DNA of 64,000 bases, from NCBI GenBank assembly GCA_031310005.1, contig CM062382.1:186001-250000 (forward strand), written 5' to 3'. The translations under genes were made by a program, and so were the position numbers. The notes under the pieces are model-generated. The model saw nothing but the letters and a program-made list of their open reading frames with translations. It did no database searches and was not told the DNA's origin. Of this stretch, positions 23,276-33,887 are shown one piece after another. Position 1 is the first letter of the stretch, and every line of letters starts with the position of its first letter. Source of the DNA: Dactylellina haptotyla (Eukaryota > Ascomycota > Orbiliomycetes > Orbiliales > Orbiliaceae).

Positions 23276-24371
23276 GGGCGCCCAGGGAGGTGGTCGCGTT
23301 GAGAAACTAGAGAAGGCTGCGGCAGACACGGTCGTTTCTGTTGACATCCTACCACTAAATTCCTGTGATATATATACTTGAGTATATATGAATATCAACC
23401 TGCTGTACTACTGGGGTCAAATCCTGACGTGGTTGTTTCATCCACCCGCGAGTTTTGCTTGGAATCAGGTAGCGTAAATAACTTAAACCTAGGAGCCGAA
23501 TGGGCGATCGAATTCTATAACAAAAAAACAATATAATGCTTATTTGCCTAAATAACATATAGTAGTACCTTTACGCGAGTGATATCTATTTGTCGTATAT
23601 TGAAAGGATTATGGGGATTTTCGCTTATCAGTCGCAAAAATGACTTGAGGCGAGAACAGTGCGAGCTACAAACAATCTCGGTTACACACCAATGCGGTGC
23701 ATCTACACCGAGACTTATATAGTTATATATTCGCTTTTCCAAGCGAGAGTTAGCCGGGTCAATCATAATCAAGAGATTACTTGTTGTCGAGTCAGGTGTT
23801 ACTATAAATTGAGCTGTGAATAGCCTTTAATGTGGAATTCTTTCTTTCCTCTATCTGTATTCATCGAGAGGTTCGAATCAACAATCTGAGACTTAATTTT
23901 GCACTGAAGTAAGGGCGACACTGGTTATGGTGACACCCAATGAACTTGGATGTTATATTTGTGAATTTAATGAAAAGATTCTATAGGATAGATATATTGG
24001 ATTTGTGACTAACTTGGCAGAGCTATAGTTGTTCTATAAGTCAGTCACGACTCGCACTGAACCTTATTCGGACGTCTTCATATCTAGGAGGACGGGTATA
24101 TATTCTGGTCTTGCCCATATATATCTTTCCTCTAGTCTCCGACTTCCTTGAAGATCTCTCACTTCACCATTAAACTTAATCCTTTCTCTTACTCGCAGAA
24201 CCAGGAATAATAATAATTTTGAACGTCTTGCTAGCTCTCGTCAAAATCTGGCCTTTTCTTATTTCAAATAATAAAGCTCGACCTTCATCTGTATTTTGAT
24301 ATACGGAGTGAGATATTCGAAAATAAAACCGTCGGCATTAATTTACATATCAGGTAAAAACAACCTGCAAA
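23276..24371. other. Intergenic, no gene seen
   Basis: AT-rich spacer. ORFs at 23355-23772 on the minus strand are short and without recognisable content. Confidence 0.5.
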
Positions 24372-25098
24372 ATGTGCTTCAAATCCGTCATTCACGGCAG
24401 GGTATGTCGATAGTACCATACAGCCAGACTCCAAATATGAATGCTAACTTTTCATACAATTTAAATAGTGCCAACACAAACAAATTTGTTACGATACATC
24501 CGAGCCAGATGACATCTGCCAGTGCTCAAAACTGATGGGAAGATTGCCAGTAAATGGGTTCTGTATGCACTGCAGAACATATTACAGTAACGCGAGTTTC
24601 GACCGAAACCGATGGATCGACGCTGTAAACGGTATGGAAACCCAACATTGGGAAGTACTGAACTGGATCCAAAGTGCACTGGAGCCCGGCGCGAATGTGA
24701 TTCACAATACCCCTCGCCCTCCTAGTCGTGGAGACTATGGCATCACCAGTGGTCTGAAGACCGGTGAGATGGTACTAATCGCCCATCCAAACTCATCATA
24801 GACTACTATATTTCGGGCTAATTTCATCTCATTTGGCGTGCAGGGTTCGGTATCTCGGAACTCGCGGGTGGTATCGGAGATCGGCAAGTACTTGGGTATG
24901 GTGTCGCATATACCGATAGTGAGGGAACAGATCCCCAGCCTAACATGGGAGATGCTGGATGAATTGTACCAAAAAGAGAAGGGGCCGCTTCTAGCTTGGA
25001 CGAACGACGGTGATGGAGAACAAATGTGGCAGCCGAATCGTAGAAATTTGGCAGATAGTTCAGATATTTCGCTAGCGAGAGATTTGGAGGTTTATTAG
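24372..25098 (+). CDS. Met-Cys/CxH zinc-module protein (paralog 2)
   Basis: Exon 1 (24372-24401) is ten codons starting Met-Cys; a 67-bp intron (GTATGT, ATGCTAACT branch, AATAG) precedes exon 2 at 24469, which opens Cys-Gln-His. The module then runs C-x-C-x12-C-x2-C (CQC ... FCMHC), the same spacing as the paralogs at 26209 and 26774. Exon 2 continues with a helical segment (RNRWIDAVNGMETQHWEVLN). The 3' end is ambiguous. The canonical GTGAGA donor at 24764 with acceptor 24843 closes in phase and stops at 24962 (147 residues). A weaker GTACTA donor nearby would instead enter the more protein-like frame that ends at 25098 (IPSLTWEMLDELYQKEK). No signal peptide; probably intracellular. The function is unknown; the zinc module is well supported by comparison with its neighbours. 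Confidence 0.6.
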
Positions 25099-26208
25099 TT
25101 CTTGGTTGGGTTTCGCGTTGCAGGAATAACGGTTAACACTTTCTCTGGAGAATGATCCTAAGTTTTAAAAGACCTGGTTAGTTTAGAAATTTACAATATG
25201 TTTTAACTGTAGATTAGATGTCATTAAGAGCTTAAGAAAATGCAAGAGGTTCGGATGGTTCCGTATTCGTCAGCTCTTTCTTGGGGCTGAGGAGGTCGAT
25301 TTTCGCATGAATTCACATATTCACCTGTACTCACCTTTATGTGTTGCCGCATATCTAACAACTAGATCTTTTTTAGGTGAAACCAAACAGTCTTTATCAG
25401 TAGAGAATTTAAAGATCGATATTTGGGGGCTAAGAGGCTGATATCAAGATTGGTACGTCGAAACGGTGGTCGACCTCCGCAGAAGGGAAGTGTCAGCAAG
25501 TTGCACCAACACAAGGCGGAAACTCGCTTGGCTGGCTGTGTAACAGGCATCCCTGTCGGCCCAGAGGTTCAGCCCAGCGGCGTGAGCAGCCTTGTTGCTC
25601 GTAGTAAGAGGCATCCGATTCGCTCGGGGAAAACTGTGGGCATGTCAGCAATCTAAGACATCTTGGATGAGTTTAATTATCAGCTGCGGCTCTGGACATA
25701 TCGATGAACGATCTGGAATCGAAGTGGAATCCGAGGGACCGAAAATGCTAGGCGCTTTGCGGTGATATAGATACTGTGGGGCAATAGCTGACGTTATTCT
25801 TAAGCCCCAATGTTTGATGACAAAGTGCGGCCCGCATTTTAATTTTAATTTGAAGATAGATATCGAGTGCTGTCGTTGTAGGCTTACGAAGGCGGAAAAC
25901 TCATGACAGACTTTCAAAATGGGTTCGTTCGTCTGACTATTCAGTCGATTACGAAATTGTCAGGGGCGCTGAGAAGGCTCCAGATGGCTCCTAATGTTGT
26001 ATTTTCACTTTATGGAACGTTCTGTATTTACAGAAAACCCCTGTTTCGAATTTTTAATTCATCAAAACATCAACTATCCAAGCGGTTCACATACCATTTT
26101 CATACTAAAAGTAGCCCAGTTTCATTAATATATAGCAAATCCTTAGCGATGACCAATATTCGAAAAAGCCTGGCGTATCTTTCTAGTTAATGTGGTGCCT
26201 GAGAGAGA
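25099..26208. other. Intergenic, no gene seen
   Basis: ORFs at 25423-25656 (+), 25645-25917 (-) and 25903-26190 (+) overlap each other in opposite senses, lack motifs and look fortuitous. Confidence 0.45.
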
Positions 26209-26591
26209 ATGTGCTGGGCAATCCAAAGGTTTATGCACGTAAGTTAGTTACAATACGGTATTTATTAGAAGAGAGGGTCCAAGTAAAGACAATCGTACTG
26301 ACTTATAGTTGTCGATTGGACGGATAGTGTAATCACTGGGAAGGCTCGGTGATGTTGCCGGATATCCCATCTTTCCCGCGCTGCGAATGCAAGAGGGCGA
26401 GAGAATACAGCGAGCCGTACCGTCTGTGCCCTGCTTGCATAGACTGCAAGAATGGGTTAATAACCGACGAAGAGAGGGAGTTGCTGGTTCTACTAGGGGA
26501 GGTCGTTCGGGACAATGTGCTGTGGTGGCATTTACGAGAGTTTGCTGAGATGATCGGAGTCGTTGAGAAGTGGTACTGCCCTGGCTGGTAG
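26209..26591 (+). CDS. Small Met-Cys/CxH zinc-module protein (paralog 3)
   Basis: Exon 1 (26209-26238) is ten codons starting Met-Cys and ends at a GTAAGT donor. Exon 2 (26328-26591) opens Cys-Asn-His and continues to RCECKRAREY...LCPAC, i.e. C-x-H-x15-C-x-C-x12-C-x2-C, then CIDC. Total 97 residues. The 89-bp intron requires use of a second AG (GGATAG); the first (TTATAG) would stop after eight codons, and I prefer the second because it restores the module seen in paralogs 2 and 4. The tail is a Leu-rich helical segment (ERELLVLLGEVVRDN). It lies 182 bp upstream of paralog 4 on the same strand, suggesting tandem duplication. No signal peptide. Unknown function. Confidence 0.65.
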
Positions 26592-26773
26592 ACACCGCAT
26601 ATATTGCCATATTCCATTCACGCTGACGAAAGCTTCATCCTAACCTACAACATCACCGCTTCCTCCTTCCACCATCTCACTGCGATATCAGAGCAACGCT
26701 CCCTAACGCTCCCATCTCTCACCTTTGGCTTCTTCTCGGTCTCCTCATCTCTCTTGCCGCCATCTTGTCTACG

Positions 26774-28186
26774 ATGTGCTACAAGTTCACCCTCTACGTA
26801 GGCGTAAGTCGAGGAGTCGATTCTCCCCAGTTCATTGGCACAAATAATAAACTGATACTTCCACCCATGCAGTGTGGTCACGACCGATCTCTCCACTACT
26901 TTCGCCCCGAACCTAAAACAGACGATTGCCTCTGCCGTACTTTCAGCCGTCTCCCGTCCAAGAGCGGTCTCTGTCCTGACTGCGATCGTAGCATCAAGGT
27001 TAGCCGTGGTCTCGATGTCCCACCTGATACTCTTACACCTCTGAACCGCGCCAAATGCCGTGCCTGGCGCGAGGCTATCGATAAAGACGTCAAAGAGAAC
27101 GAGTCTAAACGGCTCACAAGGGCAGCAAAATATGCCAGTATCCAGAATGCCACCGTCGAGCCCGTGGTCCAGAAACAAAATTCCAAAAATCGCAAAGGCT
27201 CCGACTCCCAGAAACAGAGGCACAACAGCCGGGTAAAGCCCATCATCGGTGGTGTTATCCCGCCGTACGTCGAACAACCGGGCGAAACCTTTGTCGAGCA
27301 TATTATTGCTGAGATTCTGGACGATGCAAAATCAGGCGGAGAGATCACGCGTTTATTGAGAGCCTGGGACGGTGGGGTTCAAGGATTCGGTCACATAGGC
27401 CCCAATGGCGAAGAGAGTTGGTTGGCTTTGTGCAAAGAATGGATGGAGAAACACGGAGACACGATGGATGTTTGGACCGGCGAGGCTCGCCCGGCAGCTA
27501 CATTTATCGGAATACCAGGTTACGAGAGGAACTTCCCACCGCTGGGTCCCGCTATGATTGGGAATCCCGCAATCGGCATTCCGATGATGCCCAATCCGAG
27601 GCACGTTTCTGTAGGTCAAAGGCGAGCCTACCTACCATCAGTTGAGAGACGCAATACGGCACCTGCCAATTGGATGGGTTTAAATCCTACTCGGAACTTT
27701 ACACCTGCTATTCCAATTACCGGGTTCTCAGGTACTGTGGGGCCAAATTCGGGACTATATAAAGCTCCTCTTCCTGCAATACAAGAGTCACCCGCTGGCC
27801 GATTTTCTTCTGGAGCATCGACTATGCCGATCCGTTCAAACTCTTCGACGGTTGTCTTTCCGGGCCTTCCACCTTTACCAACCTCTCCCTTCCTGTTCGA
27901 AAAGTACGACAGCGACGATGAGACGATTCAAAAGATCATTGATGCCGTTAAGAGTGAAGCGACAACTCCAATTTTAACCGAAGATAAAGAAAACACCCTT
28001 GTTTCCAGTAGTTCCTCGTCACAGACGCCGCTGAGAGCCCTGAATACGCCCGTTTCAATATCCACAACGCACCCCATGAAGTCTACAGATTCAAAGAAAC
28101 CACATACTTCTGCAACCGATTACCTTGGCCTAGGATCTGATATGAGAGGGCAAAGAGGACCGCAACCATTAGATCCCAACAAATAG
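26774..28186 (+). CDS. Met-Cys/CxH zinc-module protein with long disordered tail (paralog 4)
   Basis: Two exons, 26774-26803 (ten codons, Met-Cys start, donor GTAAGT) and 26873-28186, give 447 residues; the intron has a CTGAT branch and an ATGCAG acceptor. Exon 2 opens Cys-Gly-His and the module is C-x-H-x15-C-x-C-x12-C-x2-C (DDCLCRTFSRL...GLCPDC). After the module come basic sequence (KQNSKNRKGSDSQKQRH), a short folded-looking region (ETFVEHIIAEILDDAKS...WLALCKEWMEKHGDTM) and about 250 Pro/Ser/Thr-rich residues with Asp-Ser-Asp-Asp-Glu and KEN motifs. The design suggests a nuclear or regulatory protein, but I do not recognise it. It is the longest member of the local family and probably shows how extra domains were added behind the same N-terminal module. 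Confidence 0.7.
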   Translation: MCYKFTLYVGVSRGVDSPQFIGTNNKLILPPMQCGHDRSLHYFRPEPKTDDCLCRTFSRLPSKSGLCPDCDRSIKVSRGLDVPPDTLTPLNRAKCRAWREAIDKDVKENESKRLTRAAKYASIQNATVEPVVQKQNSKNRKGSDSQKQRHNSRVKPIIGGVIPPYVEQPGETFVEHIIAEILDDAKSGGEITRLLRAWDGGVQGFGHIGPNGEESWLALCKEWMEKHGDTMDVWTGEARPAATFIGIPGYERNFPPLGPAMIGNPAIGIPMMPNPRHVSVGQRRAYLPSVERRNTAPANWMGLNPTRNFTPAIPITGFSGTVGPNSGLYKAPLPAIQESPAGRFSSGASTMPIRSNSSTVVFPGLPPLPTSPFLFEKYDSDDETIQKIIDAVKSEATTPILTEDKENTLVSSSSSSQTPLRALNTPVSISTTHPMKSTDSKKPHTSATDYLGLGSDMRGQRGPQPLDPNK

Positions 28187-28482
28187 TTCAGTAAACCAGA
28201 TAACGTATTTTCTTATCTGCTGACCCTCCGGTTTCTTTTTTTAACCTTTTTCTTTTCTTTGTATAAACGGGTACAAATGGGAACAAGAAGCGATTTTTAC
28301 CGTCTTTGAGCGTTTTAAACTAGAGTTAGGAAGCGATTATTTGGTTTTTAGAGAAGAGTGCCTGTCGCCCATATTAATTACACGAAACTAGTAAATTATA
28401 AAATTGTAATGAATATCCTCTCCGTGTCTACGTATCCCACAAAGTTTTTATAGAGTCCTCAAATTGCCGGCCGATTCCACGG

Positions 28483-30630
28483 TTAGCGAGTTTCTCGTTC
28501 CTTTTCTTCTTCCATAGCGCCGTTTTGAGTGTCACCTCCATTGTCACCACCTCCATCGCCTCCACCACCTCCCCCTTGTCCGCTACCAATTGGAAAATCA
28601 TCTTCAAACAACCTATCCATCCAACCTCCGACATTCTTGTATTGCAATGGCGTCCAGTGTCTTTTCGACTCACTCCATACGCGTTTAGTCGAAGCGTCCG
28701 TATGCAGTAAAGATCGTAGACCGCTGCTAGGACTTGGCCCCGGAAACCCTTGCGGCCCAGGAAGGCCAGAAATCGGGTTTGCGGGAAAACTGCCTAAGTT
28801 ACGATTCTGCTGCCCATTGTTTGGCAGAGTAGCGTAGAGTCCATTTGAGTTCCTATTTAGCTGGATAGCGAAATCGCCAGGTTGTTGGTTCTGGATCGGA
28901 CCTGAAGGTTGATTTTGTGACCACTGCGGTACGGGTGGTAAGTTACCTCTCAGTGGGTTGTTGTAATTCATATTCACGACGTTGTTGGGCTCATTAGGGG
29001 GATTGTTACGAGTCGGTGGGTCTGAAAGTATAGGAGGCCCTGTACCCCAGTTCATCGTACTGAGCAGTGGGAAGAAATTCTTCTTCCAGTCTGATTTAGG
29101 TCCATTAGGAATTGTATCAGATGTTCCAAGTTTCGGACTCTGATTTGGTTGAATAATGGGATTTTGAGGTTGTGATATGGATTTGCCTACGCTGGAAGGT
29201 GTTGCTTTACGCCGAATATCCAACCCCAGAAATGGTGCCATATTGACAAGTTCGCTCTCAGTGGATCCACCTGCAGGCTTAGTCTGAGCCTGCTGTGTTT
29301 GGGTCCTAGCCATGCCCATCCGGCGTCGGTTTCTCATCTCTCTCACTTCCTCCTTTAGATACCTAAACCTTAGGTTTCGTTCAGCTTGCATGAGATGGAA
29401 CCAATCTTTAGTCCCGAGGACTAGATCCCAAAGAAGCTCGTTTACGCTTGGATTGTCCGGCTGACCAGGCATGCCACGATCCGGCAATACATCCTGAGGT
29501 TTTAAGAAATCTAGCGCCTTTGCGACTAGTTTAAACTTCTCGTCGGTTTCCGTGTTCATATAACCTCGCCAATCGACCGCAGAGCCGCGATAGTAGTTGG
29601 CTAGTATTCTCTTGGCGCGGTTTGGTGTTCCCCTGCTGAGACCTGGGAATAGCACCTGCGGTCTTTTTCTTACCTCCTCACTCCTAGTTGCCATGTACGC
29701 CTCTACTTGGTTCCTAATCCGCTCTTTCAGCTTGAAATGCAATAGATCTGACAGTGGGGGCTGTTTTGTGCCTGTAACGAGCAAGCGAAATTTACCACCA
29801 AGGAACGTATCTAGGTTTGTTCTCTCGTCTGGTGGTGTGTGGAAAATGCCTTGATCATCCGGCACGAAACCCATCGTCACCACTCTCTCATGGTCACCTT
29901 CCTGCGTCGCCAGGACATCCCCAGTGGAGCTCTGAACATGAATCATGCTTAGTGGGCCCTCGACCCTTCCGCTACCAATCCATTCCTCGGCATCTGCGGG
30001 CTTGACCAAACTAAGATCATTATTAGGCCCGACTTCTACCACCCTTATCGCATCATGGAGGACATAATAATCCGTATCCGTTGTCACCTCCTGCGGCCTC
30101 GCAGGGACCTCCCGCACGGCCACGCTGCCTTCAGGAATATACGAATCCCCAAACCAAATGTCACCCAGCGGGATCTCAGCGTGGGAGACGTACTGTAAAT
30201 CACTCTCACCAAGCTCATTAATCCAGTCGGCCATCTTTGGGAAATAAAGTCCTTGGTTGGTATACGGCACGTCGTAGAAATGAATGATCAGTACCGGGAG
30301 GCCCCTGCAGGAGTTGTTTCGCCAGTATCCCATCCATCGGACCGGGTTCTTCCAGCGACCTGTGCCTTCCGCAGGCGCTTTCTTACCAACGCTGAGGGGG
30401 CCGAATTGTGAGATCCGCACGCCTGTTACAGTTTTCGGCAGACCGGCTCCGCATGTTTTCTGGCCGGCGTAGACTTTGGTCTTGTCGATTTTTTCGGAAA
30501 GCGTGGTTTCTACGTCGTTTCTGCCCCATCCCATGCTAAAGCTCCACCCGGCTATCAAGCTAGGTTGAAAGAGCGCGCAGAGACATAGAAAACTAGGGAC
30601 GCGTGATCCCCACATGCTGTATTCAACCAT
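28483..30630 (-). CDS. Predicted secreted protein, Pro/Asn/Gly-rich C-terminus
   Basis: Intronless. I place the start at the ATG at 30630 (715 residues) because a signal peptide follows (VPSFLCLCALFQPSLIAG); the frame also has an ATG at 30681. The N-terminal 200 residues are globular (CGAGLPKTVTGVRISQFG, WMGYWRNNSCRGLPVLIIHF, with a Cys pair), with a helical middle (NRAKRILANYYRG, LMQAERNLRFRYLKEEVREM). From about residue 470 on it is low complexity, rich in Pro, Asn and Gln, and near the end has a Gly/Asp run (GGGGGGDGGGDNGG). It lies convergent to zinc-module paralog 4 (about 300 bp between stops). No catalytic motif is visible and I do not recognise the family. A cell-surface or secreted structural or adhesive role is possible but unproved. 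Confidence 0.65.
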   Translation of the reverse strand: MVEYSMWGSRVPSFLCLCALFQPSLIAGWSFSMGWGRNDVETTLSEKIDKTKVYAGQKTCGAGLPKTVTGVRISQFGPLSVGKKAPAEGTGRWKNPVRWMGYWRNNSCRGLPVLIIHFYDVPYTNQGLYFPKMADWINELGESDLQYVSHAEIPLGDIWFGDSYIPEGSVAVREVPARPQEVTTDTDYYVLHDAIRVVEVGPNNDLSLVKPADAEEWIGSGRVEGPLSMIHVQSSTGDVLATQEGDHERVVTMGFVPDDQGIFHTPPDERTNLDTFLGGKFRLLVTGTKQPPLSDLLHFKLKERIRNQVEAYMATRSEEVRKRPQVLFPGLSRGTPNRAKRILANYYRGSAVDWRGYMNTETDEKFKLVAKALDFLKPQDVLPDRGMPGQPDNPSVNELLWDLVLGTKDWFHLMQAERNLRFRYLKEEVREMRNRRRMGMARTQTQQAQTKPAGGSTESELVNMAPFLGLDIRRKATPSSVGKSISQPQNPIIQPNQSPKLGTSDTIPNGPKSDWKKNFFPLLSTMNWGTGPPILSDPPTRNNPPNEPNNVVNMNYNNPLRGNLPPVPQWSQNQPSGPIQNQQPGDFAIQLNRNSNGLYATLPNNGQQNRNLGSFPANPISGLPGPQGFPGPSPSSGLRSLLHTDASTKRVWSESKRHWTPLQYKNVGGWMDRLFEDDFPIGSGQGGGGGGDGGGDNGGDTQNGAMEEEKERETR

Positions 30631-33570
30631 TGGCCTCGAGAAACTAGCTGGATCATGGAAATTGAATATCGATAGGCGCATATGCCTATGAGTTTTTTAT
30701 CAGAGATAGTCGATAAATTTAAGTTGCTATCTCTTCTTGAAATTTGCTCACGGCAGTATACATAAATGTAGTGGATCAAGGCTTGCCTATGTATATGACG
30801 CTCATTTGCGGCAATATCCCCTTTAACTTTTAGCGATTGACAACTTTAGACGCTTATGGATAGCCATAGGGCTTCAAGATGGAATCTATGGACTGTTTAG
30901 TAGGAAAGGTCTTGAATAAAATGCTAAGCCTGAACTTTGGGATAGTTCTGCAGTCCGAGGTCGAATCCGGGTTGACGAGGTATTGGCAACACAACATATT
31001 TTGATATGCCTCCCTGTTGCATTTCGATCGTGGACATCGCGACTTGGCAAAAATGGTATTTACGGAATTATGATAATATCCTACCCGCGAAACCAAAGGC
31101 TCACGCCCTCAGAAAATCGCAAAAAAAGTGGTTTTCATATTATTCAATAGCAAAAACAAAATAGAAACTACAACAATCAGAATTCGCATCTGGTCACCCA
31201 CGATACTACTACTTGATCGATACGAGGCTTGAGTAAGGCAGAGCGGACGGGATACCCTTTTTTCCTCGTTCTGTGGTCGTAGATATCAGGTTACCTAATG
31301 GTGTAGTATAAATCCCGCAAATGTTGAGCTAACCACTTATGTTTTAGAGTCCAGAAATAGCAACTGCAAACCGAGTCTGGTTACGAGGTTCTTGCAAATC
31401 GCCAATGAGACCTTGCCAACAGAAAATCTGGGCTTGGATTATGCCTCAAACATGCAACGGGTATGTTCGGTGTAGATATGTACCGCGACATATCTTCATT
31501 TCAAGGCTATGGCTTGTTTGCCCGCAGCTATTCCGCGTATACAAACGCGACACGTTATAATTATGGATATTTTTGAGCACCATGGCATACTGCCGGCACG
31601 GCTCAAAGTGAATATCTCAAAACTTGCATAGATCTTAAAATGGAGCTAATGTGGGATCACACTGCCAGCCATCTTCGCGCATGTGCCAAGTAGCCAGCAG
31701 CAACATGTAAGTTTTTCAACGCTACTGCTGTGCAATACTGACTACTGCTCCCGCGTTTTGGTTGGTCTCAAACAAAACAAAACAACACAGTAGTGTTTTG
31801 CAAATTTTGGTTTGGGTTCAAAGGCTAAGTTGCGACAGTATGCTAGCAACCCAGAGCTCTTGCTACCCGAGCACTACATATAGTATCCGGGCCAATGAGT
31901 CGTCCCCAAACCATCTACGTAGCCCCGAGGAAGGTAGCATTGTTGGGAGTATCATAAGCCTTAGGAAACTCTTTGAAAACGCCCGCTTAGCGCCATGCGC
32001 ATGCTCTCATGTACCTCATGTTGATTGATCTGAGCATCTCGTGACAAGAGCCCAATTTTCATCATGGATGCTCTTTCTGTTGTCACCAATAGACTACCGA
32101 AAGAATTACAAATCAGCCCGTGCCCAGAAATTGACACTTGTAATTTCACTTTCGCCTGTAGATCCCGGGGGGCAACTAGGATCCTATGGCCAACAGCACA
32201 GGCTCTGTATGTAGCCGATTGACCAATGCAGTTGAGCTGCGTAGAGAAGACGCGAAAAGGTACTACTGAACTTTGGAGGATACCATGCTAAAATACACTT
32301 GGAAATGGACTTTTCTTATTGCAGCGAAGGAAACATATTTTGTCGTAGATAGTGATCAAGAAATACCCAACATTAGCTGAGCCTTTCCCGCTTTCCTCAT
32401 GCGACTGAAAGAATTTTAAACCAATCTTTTCGGGCCAGCTGCGTGAGTGACTTCAAGGGCTCCGTGAACTCACCCAGGATCGCAGGCTCAACGTTTAGTG
32501 GAACTAAATGCATTCCAAGTATAAGTTATAAGTCTTCAAGGATTAGTAAATGAGAATTGGGTACAGAAATGTGTTGAGACAATAGTTTTTGTGCATAGTT
32601 TCTCACGGCTGAGCCTGTATTATGTCAGATCTCAGTCCAGCCGTGTTGGAATGCGTACATGTACGCACCTTCGATTTGGTAATCTCAATGAATTCTAGCC
32701 GATATGGCAAATACCCCAGGGGAAGAGAGTATCCACTCAATACAGTTCTGACCGTTGAGCCTCGCCTAGCGCTGTGCCAGCAGCTAAACCATGGATAAAG
32801 TCAACGTTTCAGACATGGGCTATCAACGAAGCACTCCATATTATAGATAGTATGATATCAACTCCGCGGAGGGGTGTACTGGCGAAAGATACACCAATCG
32901 ATAACATCGCCTTAGCAACAAATTGATATAGAAACTATGCACGTGAGGCTGTGATATGAGAACGCCCGGACTAAATTGACCAACCGGTCGGTGACTGGCT
33001 AAGTAAGCCCCGACCTTCGAGAGCAAGGAGCCTCAAGATCATCTCGGCTATTCGCAACCTTGACGTAGATAACGTTATAACGTCAACAGCCAGGCTATTA
33101 ATCAGGTCATGTTTCATCAGTACTCAAAATTCAAGTTGTATTCCCCACAGTTTTACGACAGTTTTTGACCGCGTTCTCCCGTTGCCCCTGGTATTCAATC
33201 ATGGAGAAATAGAAATAGACTTAGGATAACACGGACTCTGTCGGTGCCGAAACTCCAAAACCATTCCGATTGGCGCGCTCTGCGACAGGGAAATAATACC
33301 AAGCCTATTGTTCGGGACGACTTTCCGAGCATATCGAATCTGATAAAAATGCTTCGTAACTCGAATTCATGATGGCTATAAAAGGGCGCGTTTCGGATCC
33401 CTATTCTGTCAACATTCCTTAATTGGAAATCTCAAAAGCTCAGTAATCCATCGGTCTTACGAATCATAAAAAAGCATCCAGGCAATTTCCAACTTTCCAG
33501 AAAGCCTTTTCACGGACTATACTCTACATTTTCAGTTCAAATTCTACAATCGATTTTTCAGCCAGCCAAA
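30631..33570. other. Long intergenic region, no gene seen
   Basis: Almost 3 kb without a credible ORF or splice-connected exons on either strand. It contains the promoter of the defensin-like gene at its right end. Confidence 0.5.
33377..33383 (+). promoter_or_regulatory. TATA box of the defensin-like gene
   Basis: TATAAAA within GGCTATAAAAGGG, about 190 bp upstream of the ATG, followed by a pyrimidine-rich leader. The match is strong and the position plausible for a highly expressed secreted peptide. Confidence 0.55.
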
Positions 33571-33887
33571 ATGCGCGTCGGAACAATCCTCGCCCTTGCC
33601 GCTTCTCTCATATCAACGTCGCTCGCAGCTCCAACGGCAGAGCCTGCCGAGCTTGACCGCAGAGTCATCGGGTGCTTGGTCAACGACCTCCAGTATTGCA
33701 AAAAAGCATGCGCCGGTGGCAGCGTTTACATTAACTGTTCTGCTTCAAGAGTAAGTCCGAGGAGATCTAACATAATTCCGCAACTACCCCCAAGATTCCT
33801 TCGTAACTAACACCATTCTTCTCGTGGCAGTGTGTGTCTATTGGCGGAGGTGTTGGAACTTGCCGTTGCAGCTGCACCTATAGCTAA
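33571..33887 (+). CDS. Defensin-like secreted cysteine-rich peptide
   Basis: Two exons, 33571-33750 and 33831-33887, with an 80-bp phase-0 intron (GTAAGT; CTAACACC branch; GGCAG) encode 78 residues. A signal peptide (VGTILALAASLISTSLA) is followed by an acidic propiece ending in Arg-Arg, a Kex2-type site, and a mature domain of about 47 residues with eight cysteines spaced C-x7-C-x3-C-x8-C-x4-C-x9-C-x-C-x-C. The C-x3-C and later C-x-C pairs are the hallmark of the CS-alpha-beta defensin fold; fungal members include plectasin-type antimicrobial peptides. The extra Cys pair makes four predicted disulfides. An antimicrobial or effector role is inferred from fold only. It stands alone in a 6-kb gene-free neighbourhood with a good TATA box. 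Confidence 0.75.

Noticed and set aside
23860-23900. GGTTCGAATC resembling a tRNA T-loop
   Set aside because: No matching acceptor stem or anticodon arm within 60-90 bases.
25423-26190. Three overlapping ORFs on opposite strands
   Set aside because: Mutually overlapping, no motif or splice continuity, AT-rich; fortuitous.
31681-31710. Met-Cys start with GTAAGT donor after about 26 nt
   Set aside because: No downstream exon opening with C-x-H within normal intron range.
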